Origin: Liquidambar formosana
Taxonomy: Eukaryota > Streptophyta > Magnoliopsida > Saxifragales > Altingiaceae
DNA: 64,000 nt
Assembly: GCA_039720395.1 (NCBI GenBank)
Contig: CM077826.1
Span: 39,150,790 to 39,214,789 of the forward strand
Direction: 5' to 3'
A program made the position numbers and the translations under genes. The stretch's first letter is position 1. The number at the start of each line of letters is the position of its first letter. Below the pieces are notes generated by a model that worked only from the letters and a program-made list of their open reading frames with translations, was not told the origin of the DNA and searched no databases. Shown here one piece after another: positions 12,420-50,217 of the stretch.

Positions 12420-12846
12420 TTTTGTCTGAAGCACAGCCACTCTAGTCTCTACACACCGCTCCGACTCCCCGACTCTCTCTCTCTCTACTGTATCTCCAAT
12501 ATAGAGAGAGAAAGTGTAGAAAGAGAGAAAGAAAGAGTGTAGAGAGAGAGAGAGAGAGAGAGGAGTAAAGCACAGGTATATCACTACCATTGTACTGTGG
12601 GGTTTCCCTAAAACTTCCACAACAAAAAATTGGAAAAATAAAAAAAAATTCTGAAAAAGCTACATATCTCTCTTGATACGAAAGATACAAACACAGAGGA
12701 AAAGAACATATATAATAGGAAAAGAAAGAAAGAAAGAAGGAAGGAAGAGAGCGAAATGTTGCTAGTACGGTACCCATATGACCCGTAATCGGGGGATCCG
12801 TTTCCAGCAAATCCCAAGATCTCCCCACGACATTGACGTCTCCCAG
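12420..12846 (+). promoter_or_regulatory. Probable 5' UTR exon of the CIP7-like gene, with CT/GA tracts
   Basis: This stretch ends at a good splice donor (cccag|gtacgt at 12846/12847) and is followed by a candidate 5'-UTR intron whose acceptor would lie just before the ATG at 13515. It carries ctctctctctct near 12473 and a GA repeat near 12543-12562. Such tracts are common in plant leader exons and are known targets of GAGA-binding BPC factors. The transcription start is not identifiable by eye. Confidence 0.4.
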
Positions 12847-12948
12847 GTACGTCTCCGTTTCCACGATCCGATTCGCATTTCTCTCTTGCTTATCGCTAGG
12901 GTTTTTTTCCTTCTTATATTTATTCCATCCACTCTCCCCCTCTCTCTC

Positions 12949-12988
<40 letters not shown>

Positions 12989-13514
12989 ATGATATGAGTG
13001 TGTATGTGGGTTTGTTTTGCTTTGGCATTTGGATTTTGTTTGTATGGAATCAGATCTGATTTGTACTTGTCGGTAATGGGTTTCTATTTCGGGACAATAG
13101 TTGAATTTCAGGTGCATTTTTGTTCGGGAAGCTGGGTTTTAGGATTGAGATCTGTGGTGAATTTTTGGCAACAATTCAGTCGAAAAAACTAGTGGGTTTT
13201 TTGTTGAAATCTACTTTCCGATTGTCACTTTCTATAATTATCTTATTTTTGATGTGAAGTGTAGATTAGTAAGGAGTATTTTTTCCCACTTTCCTTGAAC
13301 TTCAATGCCATCTGAATTCATTTTAGTCTCATAAAAATAGTGTATATATATATATTTGCTAAATCTGCATTGTGTGGTTTGAAGTTTGTTGATTCAAGTA
13401 ATGCTGGTTTTGGGAGTTGATTAATTATCTTGTCGGGATCTAAGATTTTTAGGCTCGAGAAGAAAATCTGATTATATGAAAGAGGGCAGAGAAGAGATAG
13501 TGTAACTTTAGAAA

Positions 13515-37689
<24,175 letters not shown>

Positions 37690-37756
37690 CTGCCCCCAGG
37701 AATAAAGCTCAGAGCTCCAGTGATTGGGATCGTCTTTAATAATAGGGTGTAAAGGA

Positions 37757-37797
<41 letters not shown>

Positions 37798-39015
37798 TAG
37801 CAAATGCTCGAGGTAGGCACCATACAACCATCTATGTAAGTTCTACGATGCCATCATGTACATCTTCATGGATTTCTGATGCCTTCCTCGTGATTTAGTC
37901 AGTTGTTTCTGATAGTCGTGTTGAAATATGTTGTATATTGTATTGAGGCAAAAGTCGCCAATTGGCGTAATGTCATTGTGATTTTGGTAGTCCAGGGCAT
38001 TCTTTCTCTCTTTCATTTGCTCTACCCTTAGTGTGATGTATATCAGATGTTGAACTCTTGTTAGAACTAGAAATGTTGACAGTTTAAGAAGAGTGATGTG
38101 ATTATGCGGAGTAAGATTACTAGCTTTTACCTCTTATTCTTCTTCTTCTTTTGCTGCCGTTGCTACTATTTCCTTGGCTAATAGATGGGATGGCGGACAT
38201 GGCTGAAATTCAGTAGAATGTTTTATTTTCCTTACTATTGCATTTTGATAGCCAAAAATTTGTGACAGATCAAGGACCACGTCAATGACATGTATTAATT
38301 TGAGAAATTTCATGTGACACACATGATAAAATAGAACTGGTTAATAACAGTGCCAAATGTGAGGAATTCTTAAAATGTATATGTTAGTAATATTTTTTAA
38401 CCTCTGTAGTTGGGGAATTCTATATGCTATGGAATTCTTCTAGGGATTTAGGCCCAGGCTCATGTACCAATCCACACCCTATGTTTATTTTTTCTAGGTT
38501 TTATTGTACCAGTCCACACCCTAGGTTCCTTTTTTTTAAGAAAGAGTTTCGAAGAGCCTCTTTGTTTCTTTTAGAAGATAGTTAATTACAGACCCCTAAA
38601 CTCCCCTTACAAAACCGGGGTCAGATATCAACATGATTAGATGCAACTGTACAGATTTCAAGTTGACGTACAAATTTCAAAACAAGGCGTATAGAATGAG
38701 AGGACCCTCCAAGGGTCCTACATAAAAATTCTTCAAAAAATGACTGCCATTTAATTACACAGGTCAACTTTGACATAAACAACATAACCAGGTTTAAGAC
38801 TGATGTTTTTATAGGGTTCTACGCACTATAATTTATTTATATACCCATTAAAGGATAACAAGCTATGCGAAACATGTGGCTGCTAGAATGCAGGCCATGT
38901 TCCCACTTAACAAATTCATGGGGCCCTCACAAAAACTATAGCTCTTGGAATGCTCGTTAATCTCTTCATCGGACTCACAAACTTCCAAATTATCTGTGGG
39001 TTTCGATGCATCCTA

Positions 39016-39052
<37 letters not shown>

Positions 39053-39553
39053 CAGGTAAGCACGTGCTGATGTAACTTATATCAACACCTGCATTAATAT
39101 ATCAACACCTGCATTGAGAGTTGTACCTTATATATTAATAGCATATGAGGTATATTGAATCAATGCAAGAGGTACAACCCTCAATATATGATGCTGATAT
39201 AATTTATATCAATATGTATTGATAAGAACATAACTGGTATATATATATACATATATGAGGGTTTCATATGGTTTACAAATGATAAATTTGGTACATAAGC
39301 TAGTAGGACACTGTCAAATATGTAGAACCAACAAGCCGAAACTTTTAAAAGGCTCCTTGGTAAAAACCTAAAAACCTAAGCTGTTTTTAACATTAGTTTT
39401 CAACTTAAAAACCTAAACTTATAAGTTGAAGACCCGAATAGGTATATGAAGACATATTTAACTCAATATTTAATCGATGCGGGATGTAGTATTTTCCAAT
39501 AGTTAGATGCAACTGTACATCGTGGACAAAATCATAAGACTTAACCCTGAAGA

Positions 39554-39584
<31 letters not shown>

Positions 39585-39614
39585 TATTTGAGGAGGAAAG
39601 TCATCGGACATGTG

Positions 39615-39652
<38 letters not shown>

Positions 39653-40869
39653 GTAATTTCTACATGGGTGATCGTTAGAAGCTGAAGTCATGTTTCCCAA
39701 GTAATCATAATTAAGTTAATGATTAGACTAAAAACATCTACTGGGTTTACTAATTGTTGGGCCAAATACACTAGAAAAATTTCCACCCTGTTCTACACAG
39801 CATGCCTGTTTGACATTTGGATTGACCTTTATTTGTTGGATTAAGAAAATGAGAGAATGTTGGCTCTTGCATGTGTTGCCCTTCCAAGTTTCTAAGTTTC
39901 AACCCTCCTTGATTCTGCTGGTATTCATGACAAATGGAGACACCTAATGTTATTGCTGACTATCTACTTTTGCACCACTGTCGGGACCTTGTGGGTCGAT
40001 GACACTTGGAGATACCCATGTTTTTGTTGACTCGTTTGAAGACTTATGGAGGGACATAATAATAAATGAATAAATAATACAAAATTCAGTAAAAAAGCTA
40101 TGAGTTGGGTGTCGATCGATGCCCCCACTTTATTTCAGCTTCTCTCATTTCCCGCCCACTGGGGTATGGTAATTTTGGGTTGTTCTGCTTTCATAGAATC
40201 CTAGCTTGATCGGCTTTGTCTCTTCTGTCGTTTAATCTTTCTTGTTACCGTTGTCCAATAAATCAATACAACTTTATATATAGAACTCCACCAATTAGCC
40301 GACTTCCTAGAAACGGAAATTTTCACAAAGATAAACGTGTGATATGAAGACAGTCGTACGTTGAGCAGACTATGATTTGTCTACATACTTCCGTCTGTTT
40401 TTTCCCTAATATTATCTTTTTAAAAATTTTAAAAAAAAAAAATTCTAATTTTTGGCTGTAAGCTCAAGTTACATAGTAGGCCGGCAACAAGGCATCATCG
40501 CCTTACAGCCTGTACAGGGCGTGTGAGGCAGTTGGGCTTGTTCGCTGATTGTAGATCAAGAATCATTCATTTCGTAAACTAGCCTTTACAATGTGTATGT
40601 ATACAGTATACTTTCTCTTCTTTTTTTTTCTCCTCCTGTTTTTTGGATGCTTAAGGCATTTTGATTGAATGATTGTAGTGGCCTAGGCGGGATAATCAAA
40701 GTTGTTCGACTACTAAACCAGCCTAGCTTCTATGACAACCACTCAAAAGTTGTCCATTGTCTCTTTCCTTCAATTCCCAGTCTCTTCTCTCTTCCTTCCC
40801 CTTCTACCTCACCACATTCTGTAGTCTCTCTCCCTCTTTCTCTCTCTCTTCTCTTCCATCCCCTAGAAC
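37690..40869. other. Intergenic between the CIP7-like and ABCB genes
   Basis: The first few hundred bases probably include the CIP7-like 3' UTR, with a TA microsatellite at about 37758-37793. Further TA and TTA microsatellites lie near 39016-39049 and 39617-39651. No coding region is supported. The last ~150 bases before 40870 are CT-rich and probably the ABCB 5' leader. Confidence 0.6.
39055..39245. repeat. Imperfect inverted repeat, possible MITE
   Basis: The segment around attgagagttgtacct (about 39114) is mirrored by aggtacaaccctcaat (about 39170), and tgatgtaacttatatcaa by ttgatataatttatatca-like sequence further right. The whole could fold into a long imperfect hairpin. It also contains a short direct repeat of atcaacacctgcatt (about 39079 and 39101). 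No TSD identified. Confidence 0.4.
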
Positions 40870-43800
40870 ATGGCTGATTCCTCCTTCGAGATTGACTACT
40901 CTTCCTCCAGCCGCTACCACAATGACCACCACCAAAGCCACACCACAGCCACAAGCTCACGCCACCCATCTCGCTCTACAACAACCTTCACCTCTCGTCC
41001 CATGTCTCCCAACCGCAATCCACGCCGTAGACTCCGACACCCGTCTCTCGCCACTCCTCTCTCCGGCAACAACACTGATACGTCGTGGCAAGGTGAGCTT
41101 TCATGGCAGTTTGAGCCAACCGGGTGGCGTGACGGTCGCAACCAGCTTGGTGCCGCACTTAGCCCATGGACAGCCCCCACTCCATCTACCACTACGAGCC
41201 GTGTTTTTCGAAGATCAGCCAATGACTATTATCTTTCGCGCACTTATGGTGGTGGTGATTTTCGTAGCTTCACCAATCCATACTATGACCAGTCCCGCTA
41301 TGGCGCAGTGCCATCAGGGAGGCTTGAGCTGCAGAGCTATGTTGCTAAAGATAATGAGAGTGCATTTTTTGGAAAGAGTTTCATTTCTGGTGAGCATAGC
41401 AAGTCCCACCATGGGTTAGGAACTACCAAAGGGGGGTTTAGTGGAGGACATAAACGGCCTTTGGCCGACCAGGATGAACTTAGTTTGATCGATTATGATA
41501 TTCCAGAAGATGTTCAGCATCAGATACACCTATCAGAGACCAATCCGAAAAATCGTCATCAGCGCGAGGATCCACGTTGGTTTTCGGTATCTCATGCTTT
41601 TATGGATGTTCAAGAGGACCCTGGTGATGTTAGTCATTCTAAACATCATCATAGGACATCACATGACCATCGTCATGGGCCATCACATGCTGGTCATGGG
41701 CATGGCGGGCATCATGTTGTTAGGCAAAAGGTGGACGATATTGACGATGGATTGCAAAGTTTTAGCCGTAGTCATGCAAGACATAGTCATCATGGTCATG
41801 AGGATTTCCGATCAACAATGCATCATTACGGCAGTGATAATGGGTTTGATGATATCGATCAGATTTCTGGATATGACTACCAAGGTTATAGTGAAGACGT
41901 CGATGATGATGATAATGATGAAGTGGCAACAAAGCCAGTTGGTCTGCTTAGCCTATTCAAGTACTCGACAAAATTCGATATATTTCTGGTGATTTTGGGT
42001 TGTTTAGGAGCTCTGATCAATGGAGGATCTCTTCCCTGGTATTCTTTTCTTTTTGGAAAGTTCGTGAACAAGATTGCTAAAGAATCAGACGATCTTCACA
42101 AAAGCAAGATGATGAAGGATGTGGAGGAGGTACGAGTTTTTCTATTTCTATTAATTTTTGTACGGAGAAGCTAGAAAAACATAAAATTTGGATTGTAACG
42201 GTAGTTTTCTTCCTGTTTTCTCAAAAATAATCTTCAGATATTCCTGCTTATGGCTGGACTAGCTGCAATAGTGGTGGTTGGAGCATATTTGGGTAAGAGA
42301 GAAGTTAAATATCATGAACTATATGCTTACAAAAATGCTAAAGATACCGGATAAGTTCACCTACGTACTTTTTTACCGGTTTTTTTCTACGTACCTTTTT
42401 ACTAGGTTTTTTTTCTATTTTTATTTATTTTATTTTTATCAGCACATACCTTTTTACGGATTAGTGTGACAATGATAAATTAGAAATTAACAGGAAGGTC
42501 TACTTTTTTTGTTATTGAACTTGAAGGATTGCAAAAACTTTCATCCGGTGAATAAATTTGATAAATTTATCTAGTACACCTAGCAATGTACACTCTTAAG
42601 GTTTACCTTTGAGGGAAAATTAGGCCTTCTATCAAGTTAATTTGCCTTGGCTACATCACTTTTTCGTTACCCTATTAAGTTTTTGGAACTCTTGATGAAA
42701 TCCCTTTCGAAAGAAAATTTGTTGTATGACAGTATTCTGATCCCTGGTTCGGCAGAGATCACTTGCTGGAGACTGGTGGGTGAGCGATCAGCTCAACGGA
42801 TAAGAACTGAGTATCTAAGAGCGGTTTTGCGACAGGATATTGGCTTTTTTGACACAGATGTCAGCACAGGAGACATTATGCATGGAATTTCAAGCGATGT
42901 GGCACAAATTCAAGAAGTCATGGGGGAAAAGGTTGAATCTCCTTCCAACCACTCCCTCAATTTTTTGTATATTCATCTACAGAACTTAATGTCATAGCTG
43001 AAGTTTTCAGTAGAATAAAATGAACCATGTAGTTGAGAAATAAAATATAGGCAAATCAGACTTTTATATGAATACGGCCATTTTATCTTAATTCAAATGC
43101 AATATATTAGTTTAAGTCTTCGTTCACAAACAAGCCGGCAGTGTTCTTTTTTTGTATTACGACGGCCAATTTTTGTTTTGTAAACTATGAACGATTATCA
43201 TTGCACCAAAAAGCTATATATGATTAGCATTGATCTACAATTTTTTTTTTTTAACTTCTTTTTTTAAAAAATATGATTACAGATGGCACACTTCATTCAC
43301 CATGTATTCACCTTCATCTGCGGTTACACAGTTGGGTTCTGGAGGTCATGGAGGGTGTCTCTGGTAGTTCTCTCAGTCACCCCATTGACAATGCTTTGTG
43401 GTATTGTTTATAAGGCCATTTATGTCGGTCTAACTGCAAAAGAAGAGGTGAGAGGAAAAGAAAAATAGCATAAACTACTAAATAGTATCAAAGTCAGCTC
43501 TTGCTTTCTCTAATATATATCTTGTCACTATTTTTGTTTATCTTTCCTACTTATCTGGGTCTTTGATTGAAGGTTTCTTACCGGAGAGCTGGTAGCGTTG
43601 CAGAGCAAGCCATCAGTTCGATTAGAACTGTATTTTCTTTTGTTGCGGAGGATCATTTGGCTGCAAGATATGCTGAATTGTTGGAGAAATCAGTGCCTTT
43701 GGGGGCTAAAATTGGGTTTGCTAAGGGTGCAGGAATGGGAGTTATATATTTGGTTACTTATGCAACATGGGCATTGGCTTTCTGGTATGGTTCTGTCTTG

Positions 43801-44304
43801 GTTGCTAAAGGTGAACTCTCTGGAGGTGCAGCCATTGCCTGTTTCTTTGGCGTCAATGTAGGAGGAAGGTAATGTACTCTCTGTCTGTCTCTCTCTCTCT
43901 CACGTGTGCATATACTTCCAAATTAAGCATGACAAGAAAGATATTTATTGCCTACAATTTTCACAGGGGATTGGCATTGGCATTGTCATATTTTGCTCAA
44001 TTTGCACAAGGCACTGTAGCGGCAAGCCGCGTGTTTGAAATTATAGACAGAGTCCCAGTGATAGACCCCTACAGCTCCAAGGGGAGGGTACTGCCCAGTG
44101 TTCGTGGAAAGATTGAGTTTAAAGGTGTTTCCTTCGCATACCCATCTCGTCCCGACACTCTGATTCTCCGGAATCTCAATCTAGTGGTTCCATATTCAAA
44201 GACTCTGGCATTGGTTGGTGCCAGTGGAGGTGGCAAGTCCACCATTTTTGCTCTTTTAGAGAGGTTTTATGATCCAATCAGGGGTAAGTTCATCACTAGT
44301 TGTG

Positions 44305-44339
<35 letters not shown>

Positions 44340-47292
44340 TATGGTAGTTATTAATATGGACTAGTTTGGTGCTAATAATACGTAATTGATCAATGGTGTA
44401 GACTGTTACGATTATTAATAAGGATCAGTAAGGGGCTTTTTGGGTGGGGAATTGGGGATGTATTTCAATCCTAATTGCCGTTGAATTTGAAATGTTTTGG
44501 CAGGAACAATATGCTTGGACGGGCATGATTTGATGACATTGCAAGTTAAGTGGCTAAGAAGTCAGATAGGTATGGTGGGGCAGGAGCCAGTTCTGTTTGC
44601 CACCACCATACTGGAAAATATAATGATGGGGAAGGAGGGTGCCACAAAGAAAGCGGCAATTTCTGCTTGCATGGCTGCCAATGCCCATAACTTCATCTCT
44701 AGCCTTCCACAAGGCTATGATACTCAGGTGGGGTAATATCACAAACATTCATACCCACAAAAAAAAACATATGCTTGTCTATGCATATATTGATACAAAC
44801 ACTCGCATGTTTACACATATATGGTCTAATGCCACTTCTGGGCAGGTTGGAGACCGAGGAACCAAACTCTCGGGCGGTCAAAAACAGAGGATTGCACTGG
44901 CTCGAGCCATGATCAAAGACCCTAAGATCCTACTCTTAGATGAAGCCACCAGCGCCTTAGATGCGGAGTCCGAGGCTATAGTCCAACACACCATAGATAA
45001 GATCTCCGCTGGCAGAACCACCATTGTCATTGCTCACAGGCTAGCAACAGTAAGAAACGCTCACACCATTGTTGTTCTTGATGGTGGCTCCGTTGCCGAG
45101 ATGGGCGACCATCGTCAGCTCATGGAAAAATCCGGGGCTTACTATAGCCTTGTCAAGCTCGCTTCTGAATCAGTTTCGAACCCAAAGTCGACCAAACAGA
45201 ACGATCTTCAAAGTACGAAGCCAAAGTCAAAGAAACGGAATGATCTTCAAAATAGGGAGTTGTCCACTTATGAGAAATCATTTGATGATGATGCAACAAG
45301 ATCGAAGCACGTGTACGAAGTTTCAAGATCAGTGTACATAAAAGCAATGCAAGAAGAGGAGGAAGAACAGGAAGAAGCAGAGCCCAAGAAAATTAAAGCG
45401 TCAGAGATATGGAAGTTACAGAGACCAGAAATTCCCATGCTTGTATTGGGGTTTGTGTTGGGTATGCATGCGGGTGCAATTCTCTCCATCTTTCCCTATC
45501 TTTTAGGCCAAGCCCTTCAATTCTACTTCGAGGAAGACATACCGAAGATGAAAAGAGAAGTTGGACATCTTTCGATCGCACTTGTTGGACTTGGCTTTGG
45601 GTGTCTACTCTCTATGACTGGCCAGCAAGGTTTGTGTGGATGGGCTGGCACAAAGCTCACAAAGAGGGTGAGGGATCTCTTGTTTCAATCTATACTAAAA
45701 CAAGAACCGGGTTGGTTTGATTTCGATGAGAATTCTACCGGACTACTTGTTTCAAGGCTCTCAATCGATTGTGTCACTTTCCGCTCAGTCCTCGGTGATC
45801 GATTCTCTGTCTTATTAATGGGTTTGAGTTCGGCTGCAGTTGGGCTTGGCTTGTCATTTTTCCTCCAATGGAAATTAACCCTCTTGGCCGCTGCCCTTAC
45901 TCCCTTCACGCTTGGCGCAAGCTATTTCAGCTTGATCATTAATGTTGGACCAAAATTAGATAACAGCTCTTATGCCAAAGCCAGCAATATTGCTGCTGGT
46001 GCGGTGTCGAATATTAGAACAGTGGCAACATTTTCTGCCCAAGAACGGTTGGTTCAATCCTTCGATCAAGCTTTATCTGAACCCAAGAAGAAATCAGTAA
46101 GAAGAACACAAATTCTAGGATTAGCCCTGGGGTTCTCTCAAGGTGCCATGTATGGAGCTTATACCTTAATCCTCTGGTTTGGTGCCTACCTTGTTAAAGA
46201 CGGTGAGACAAGCTTTGGTAAGGTGTATAAGATCTTTCTAATTCTTGTTCTGAGCTCATTTTCTGTTGGACAACTTGCCGGTCTTGCACCGGATACTTCC
46301 ATGGCCGCAACGGCAGTTCCTGCTGTTTTTGACATCATTAATCGAAGGCCGTCGATAGGGGGTGAACGAGAGAAGGGTAGGAAGATCGAACGATCGAAAC
46401 CGTTGGATATCGAATTCAAGATGGTGACATTTGCATACCCATGTAGGCCTGACATTATTGTGTTGAGAGATTTCTGTCTGAAGATCAAACGTGGTAGCAT
46501 GGTGGCTCTGGTAGGGGGAAGTGGGTCGGGGAAATCGACGGTGGTGTGGCTGGTACAGAGGTTCTATGATCCAAATCAAGGGAGGGTGTTGATGGGAGGG
46601 GTTGATTTGAGGGAGATCAATGTGAAGTGGCTGAGAAGACAGACAGCTTTGGTGGGTCAAGAGCCTGCTTTGTTTGCAGGGAGCATAAGGGAGAATATTG
46701 CATTTGGAAATCCTGATGCTTCATGGACTGAGATTGAAGAAGCTGCAAAGGAAGCTTACATTCACAAGTTCATCAGTGGCCTCCCTCAAGGCTATGAAAC
46801 ACAGGTACGTCTCATCTATTCAAGTGTGAAACCTTTATTTCGTTTTAATTAATAACTATATATGTAGACCTCATTTGGTCCGTTACTCGGCTTAGAAATT
46901 AGGAGGGACCGTTACTCACATGTCCCTTATCCTTGCTACTATAGGTTGGTCAGAGTGGGGTCCAGCTATCCGGAGGCCAGAAACAGAGGATCGCAATAGC
47001 AAGGGCTATATTGAAGAATTCAAAGATACTATTATTAGATGAAGCAAGCAGTGCACTGGACTTGGAATCAGAGAAGCACGTCCAAGAAGCACTGAGGTTG
47101 GTTTCCAAACGGGCCACCACCATCGTTGTGGCCCACCGGCTTTCTACCATCAGAGAAGCCGATATGATTGCCGTCGTAAAAGATGGTGCGGTTGCCGAGT
47201 ATGGAAGCCACGATACACTCATGGCTTCCCATCTTAATGGTGTCTATGCTAGCCTTGTTCAAGCTGAAATGGAAGCCAATGCATTTTCTTGA
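40870..47292 (+). CDS. Full-length ABCB (P-glycoprotein/MDR-type) transporter with His-rich N-terminus
   Basis: Nine exons: 40870-42129, 42238-42292, 42756-42931, 43283-43447, 43573-43868, 43967-44283, 44504-44727, 44846-46804 and 46945-47292. All introns are GT..AG and the joined frame is open for about 1599 residues. The layout is TMD1-NBD1-TMD2-NBD2. Walker A is GASGGGKST near residue 740 and GGSGSGKST near 1388. Both halves have LSGGQKQR signatures (about 838 and 1492) and Walker B ILLLDEA. It should be an ATP-driven exporter in a cell membrane; relatives in this family move auxin or other small molecules, but the substrate cannot be read here. Usual ABCB proteins are ~1250 residues; this one has about 355 extra N-terminal residues, Ser/Arg-rich then His-rich (about 256-313) then acidic. 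Start: first ATG, in a good context (aacATGGCT), after a CT-rich leader. Confidence 0.93.
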
Positions 47293-50185
47293 GCGGTTGA
47301 TCTACTGATTGATGTATCAGATGAATATACATATCTACGTACCCTGGCACCTCCGGAGAATTTGTTGGTGAGAGAATCAGTTTTGACTGTAGAGAAATGA
47401 AGCTAGCCCACTTTGATTTGATGTCATCCTTAATTTGATTTTTGTGAATCTAACAAGTGCATAAAGGAAATGTATAATACCCAATGGCTGTCCATGTATG
47501 GGTTTCATTTAGTAGGCCAAGGTTACCCAAACCCTATTGATCATCCTCTATATATATATATAGAAGGAACAAGAAGATAATTCTGAAAATTAAAATGCGC
47601 CATCTGGCAAACCTCAAAATCGTCAACTACAGATGATGAGTATGAGTAAGTGTCATTTAATTGTGATTTGCAATTGGTGAGGACTTTATTATATATATGA
47701 ATGTTCAGTTTCATCTAACACAATAAGGTGTTAACCTGCCTTTTTCAAAACCAACTCAAGGTTGGTCATAGCATCAAGGGAAAGGGAATACACCCCGTGA
47801 TTATCAAACAAGAAACAATTTCATAGTTTGGACATCATTTTCTGAGTGAGACTAAACCCCAATCTCCCTGTAGTGCAAAGACTGTTTTATCCTTGTCGAG
47901 TTATGGACTTCAGGATACTTTTGATCACTCAATGCACTCAAGTTAGACACTAAAGAATGCCCACTGCCTATCAAAACAATAATTGCAAGACCTAAATTGG
48001 GCTCTTGAACCACAATTATCTTCGCCTGTTGGAAATTTGTGATGACATTGATTTAATTCTACCTCACAAGAACAAGTAATAAACTACCCCAAAAAAAAAA
48101 AAAAAAAAAAACAGAGTGGGAGAGATTAGGGGTGGTGTGGGTACGTTGGGGGAGGCGGATTGGGCTATTAATTCACATGCATATTCTCCCTGTGCCAATG
48201 TGCAGAAATAAAAGTCAATTAACAGACTGCTTCCATAATGACATACTATGAAGTGGACATTGGAATGACCAAACCTTACAAATGGCTCCATTCCTTCTAC
48301 CTGAAAAGGGAAATGCGACCAGGAAGAGCCCCACAGCCTAATGACCAAAATACCCATTAACTATGGTAAGGTGGTTCTCAAAAAAATTGTCCTACTTGGG
48401 GGCAGATTTGTCATTTTGGATGCCAGAAAAAGAGGCACAAAATACCTATCGCTTGGCTTTCAAGGCAAGAGAGGTGGATTGGATGGTAACGTGCCTGGCA
48501 TGCAAAGCTAACGACCAAAGAGGTTGTGTGTTCAACAATGCCTATGCATGGCATTTGCTCAATTCTCAAGCGCGCTGTGGTTCTCTATCATCTCTATGTA
48601 CAAACTTCTTTCCTTCCCTTCAAAGGCGGACGTCTGTAGTTTTTCTCTTGTATGTTTTTGTATTGTCTCTCTTGTGTTTCCTTGCCTCTCTCAGGTATTT
48701 ATCATCTCTCTCTCTCTCTTGCATAAACAATACACATGCTGCTCAGCGGTTCATATAATCCAAAACTCTTATTTTTTTTTTTTTTGGTTAATTAATTATA
48801 ATGTGACATCATCTAATATTTTTATTTGATGCGTTACATTTTATTCTTGATTTTTGATTTTTTTGCTTGCCATCTGGAACTACTGCTGATTTATTGTTTC
48901 AATTTCTGGAACTAAGACATTGGGCTGCTGCTTTTTTTAATTTGAAGTTGTTAGAAATTTCCCCCAATTTGTATTTCGTCTAGGATTTCCCTTTTTCAAA
49001 AAAGATTTGTATGGAAACTTGGTTTTGGGTTTACTTGTGAAAAATAGCGCTCCCCCTCCCTCTCTATTTTCTCTCTTGGGGAGTGCATTTTGGGGGAGAG
49101 CGGTAGAGTGTGGCTCTTGATAGAGTGGGCTCTTGCGAATTTGGGAAAGACTCTTCTGTGACTTGTGTTGGTTCCTTTATTTCTAGTTTTAATTGATTTT
49201 GGATTAAATTTATATTGTAGCCAATATTAAAAGATTTTGTGGGTGCATTTGGGTTTTTGGCAGATTATTATTATTATTTTCCCTCGAAAAATCTTTATTC
49301 TTGTAATCTGCATTATTTTAGTTAAGTTGGTTGATTGTTTTTGCTTGTGGGCTTAACCCTATGGTGGGTGAACAATGTAAATTCTTGTGCTTCTGTTTTT
49401 TGTTCCCCATCGTTAATTTTTCTACTTTAGTTTTTACTCGCCGATGATTTTACACTTTTGTGGAACCAACAAATGATGTTAGATTCTTAATGAAAAATTG
49501 AAAATTTACAATAATAGTTGTTGTGCTTAGGATTGCTCCCCTTTGATATTTCTTTCTTGTAGCATCTCTTACTTGATTTAAATTTCATGACTTCATACTA
49601 TATTAATCCTGTTGGATTTAAAGGGAAGACTAACAGAATGGGATTTAGTCTAAAAATGTTACCCTAATAAAGGAAAACGGTATAAATTTAAAAAAAAAAA
49701 CTAATGACACCTCTGCTTGTGCCAAGGTTATCAAACAAACTCGTTGATTTCGTTACAGAGGTTGGTTTTTTTTTTTTTAATATTTAAATTCATTATGTTC
49801 CTGATAGCTTTTAAATGAGTCCATTTTTTGTTAAAATTATTGGTTTTAACATAACGGCATTTTAAGATTATAATAGATGGATTACACTCTTTATCTTTTC
49901 TGATATGTGAATATGGTGATGTTAATTTCCATATTAAACTACCTAGTTGTGTTTTAGAACACTATGTTAAACACAATGAATTGATTTAATTTTCTTGGGA
50001 CAAACCATATGGCCCCTCAAAAAGGTAAGAGTCTTTGATGAAAAACTGTCAACCAACCGTCAACTTATAGCGCCATTTGGTATATATACAGTGGTTCATT
50101 CCCTGCCTGTACTCGTGAGATTTGATGCATCAACCATGTAATGTGAACAAGTCTGGATAATTAATCTGAAAAACTTGGTCTGCAG
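47293..50185. other. Intergenic plus probable 5' UTR intron of the DUF936 gene
   Basis: No coding frame is supported. A poly(A) tract is at about 48090-48111. The CT-rich stretch around 48600-48720 may be the leader exon of the downstream gene. The acceptor tgcag at 50181-50185 then joins to the 32-base leader before ATG 50218. The donor is not certain. Confidence 0.5.
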
Positions 50186-50217
50186 AGTTCAAAAATTGGA
50201 AAAGATAGGGAAAAGGA

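Noticed and set aside
12396..13117. Several ORFs over the CT/GA and TA microsatellites
   Set aside because: Products are low-complexity Ser/Leu or Tyr/Ile repeats; this is leader and intron sequence of the CIP7-like gene.
37701..37706. AATAAA as polyadenylation signal of the CIP7-like gene
   Set aside because: Only about 12 bases after the stop codon, too close to be the main signal.
44639..44845. Upstream extension of the long ABCB frame (exon 8)
   Set aside because: It reads through intron 7; the GT at 44728 and AG at 44844-44845 give the correct NBD1 sequence, so the extension is intronic.
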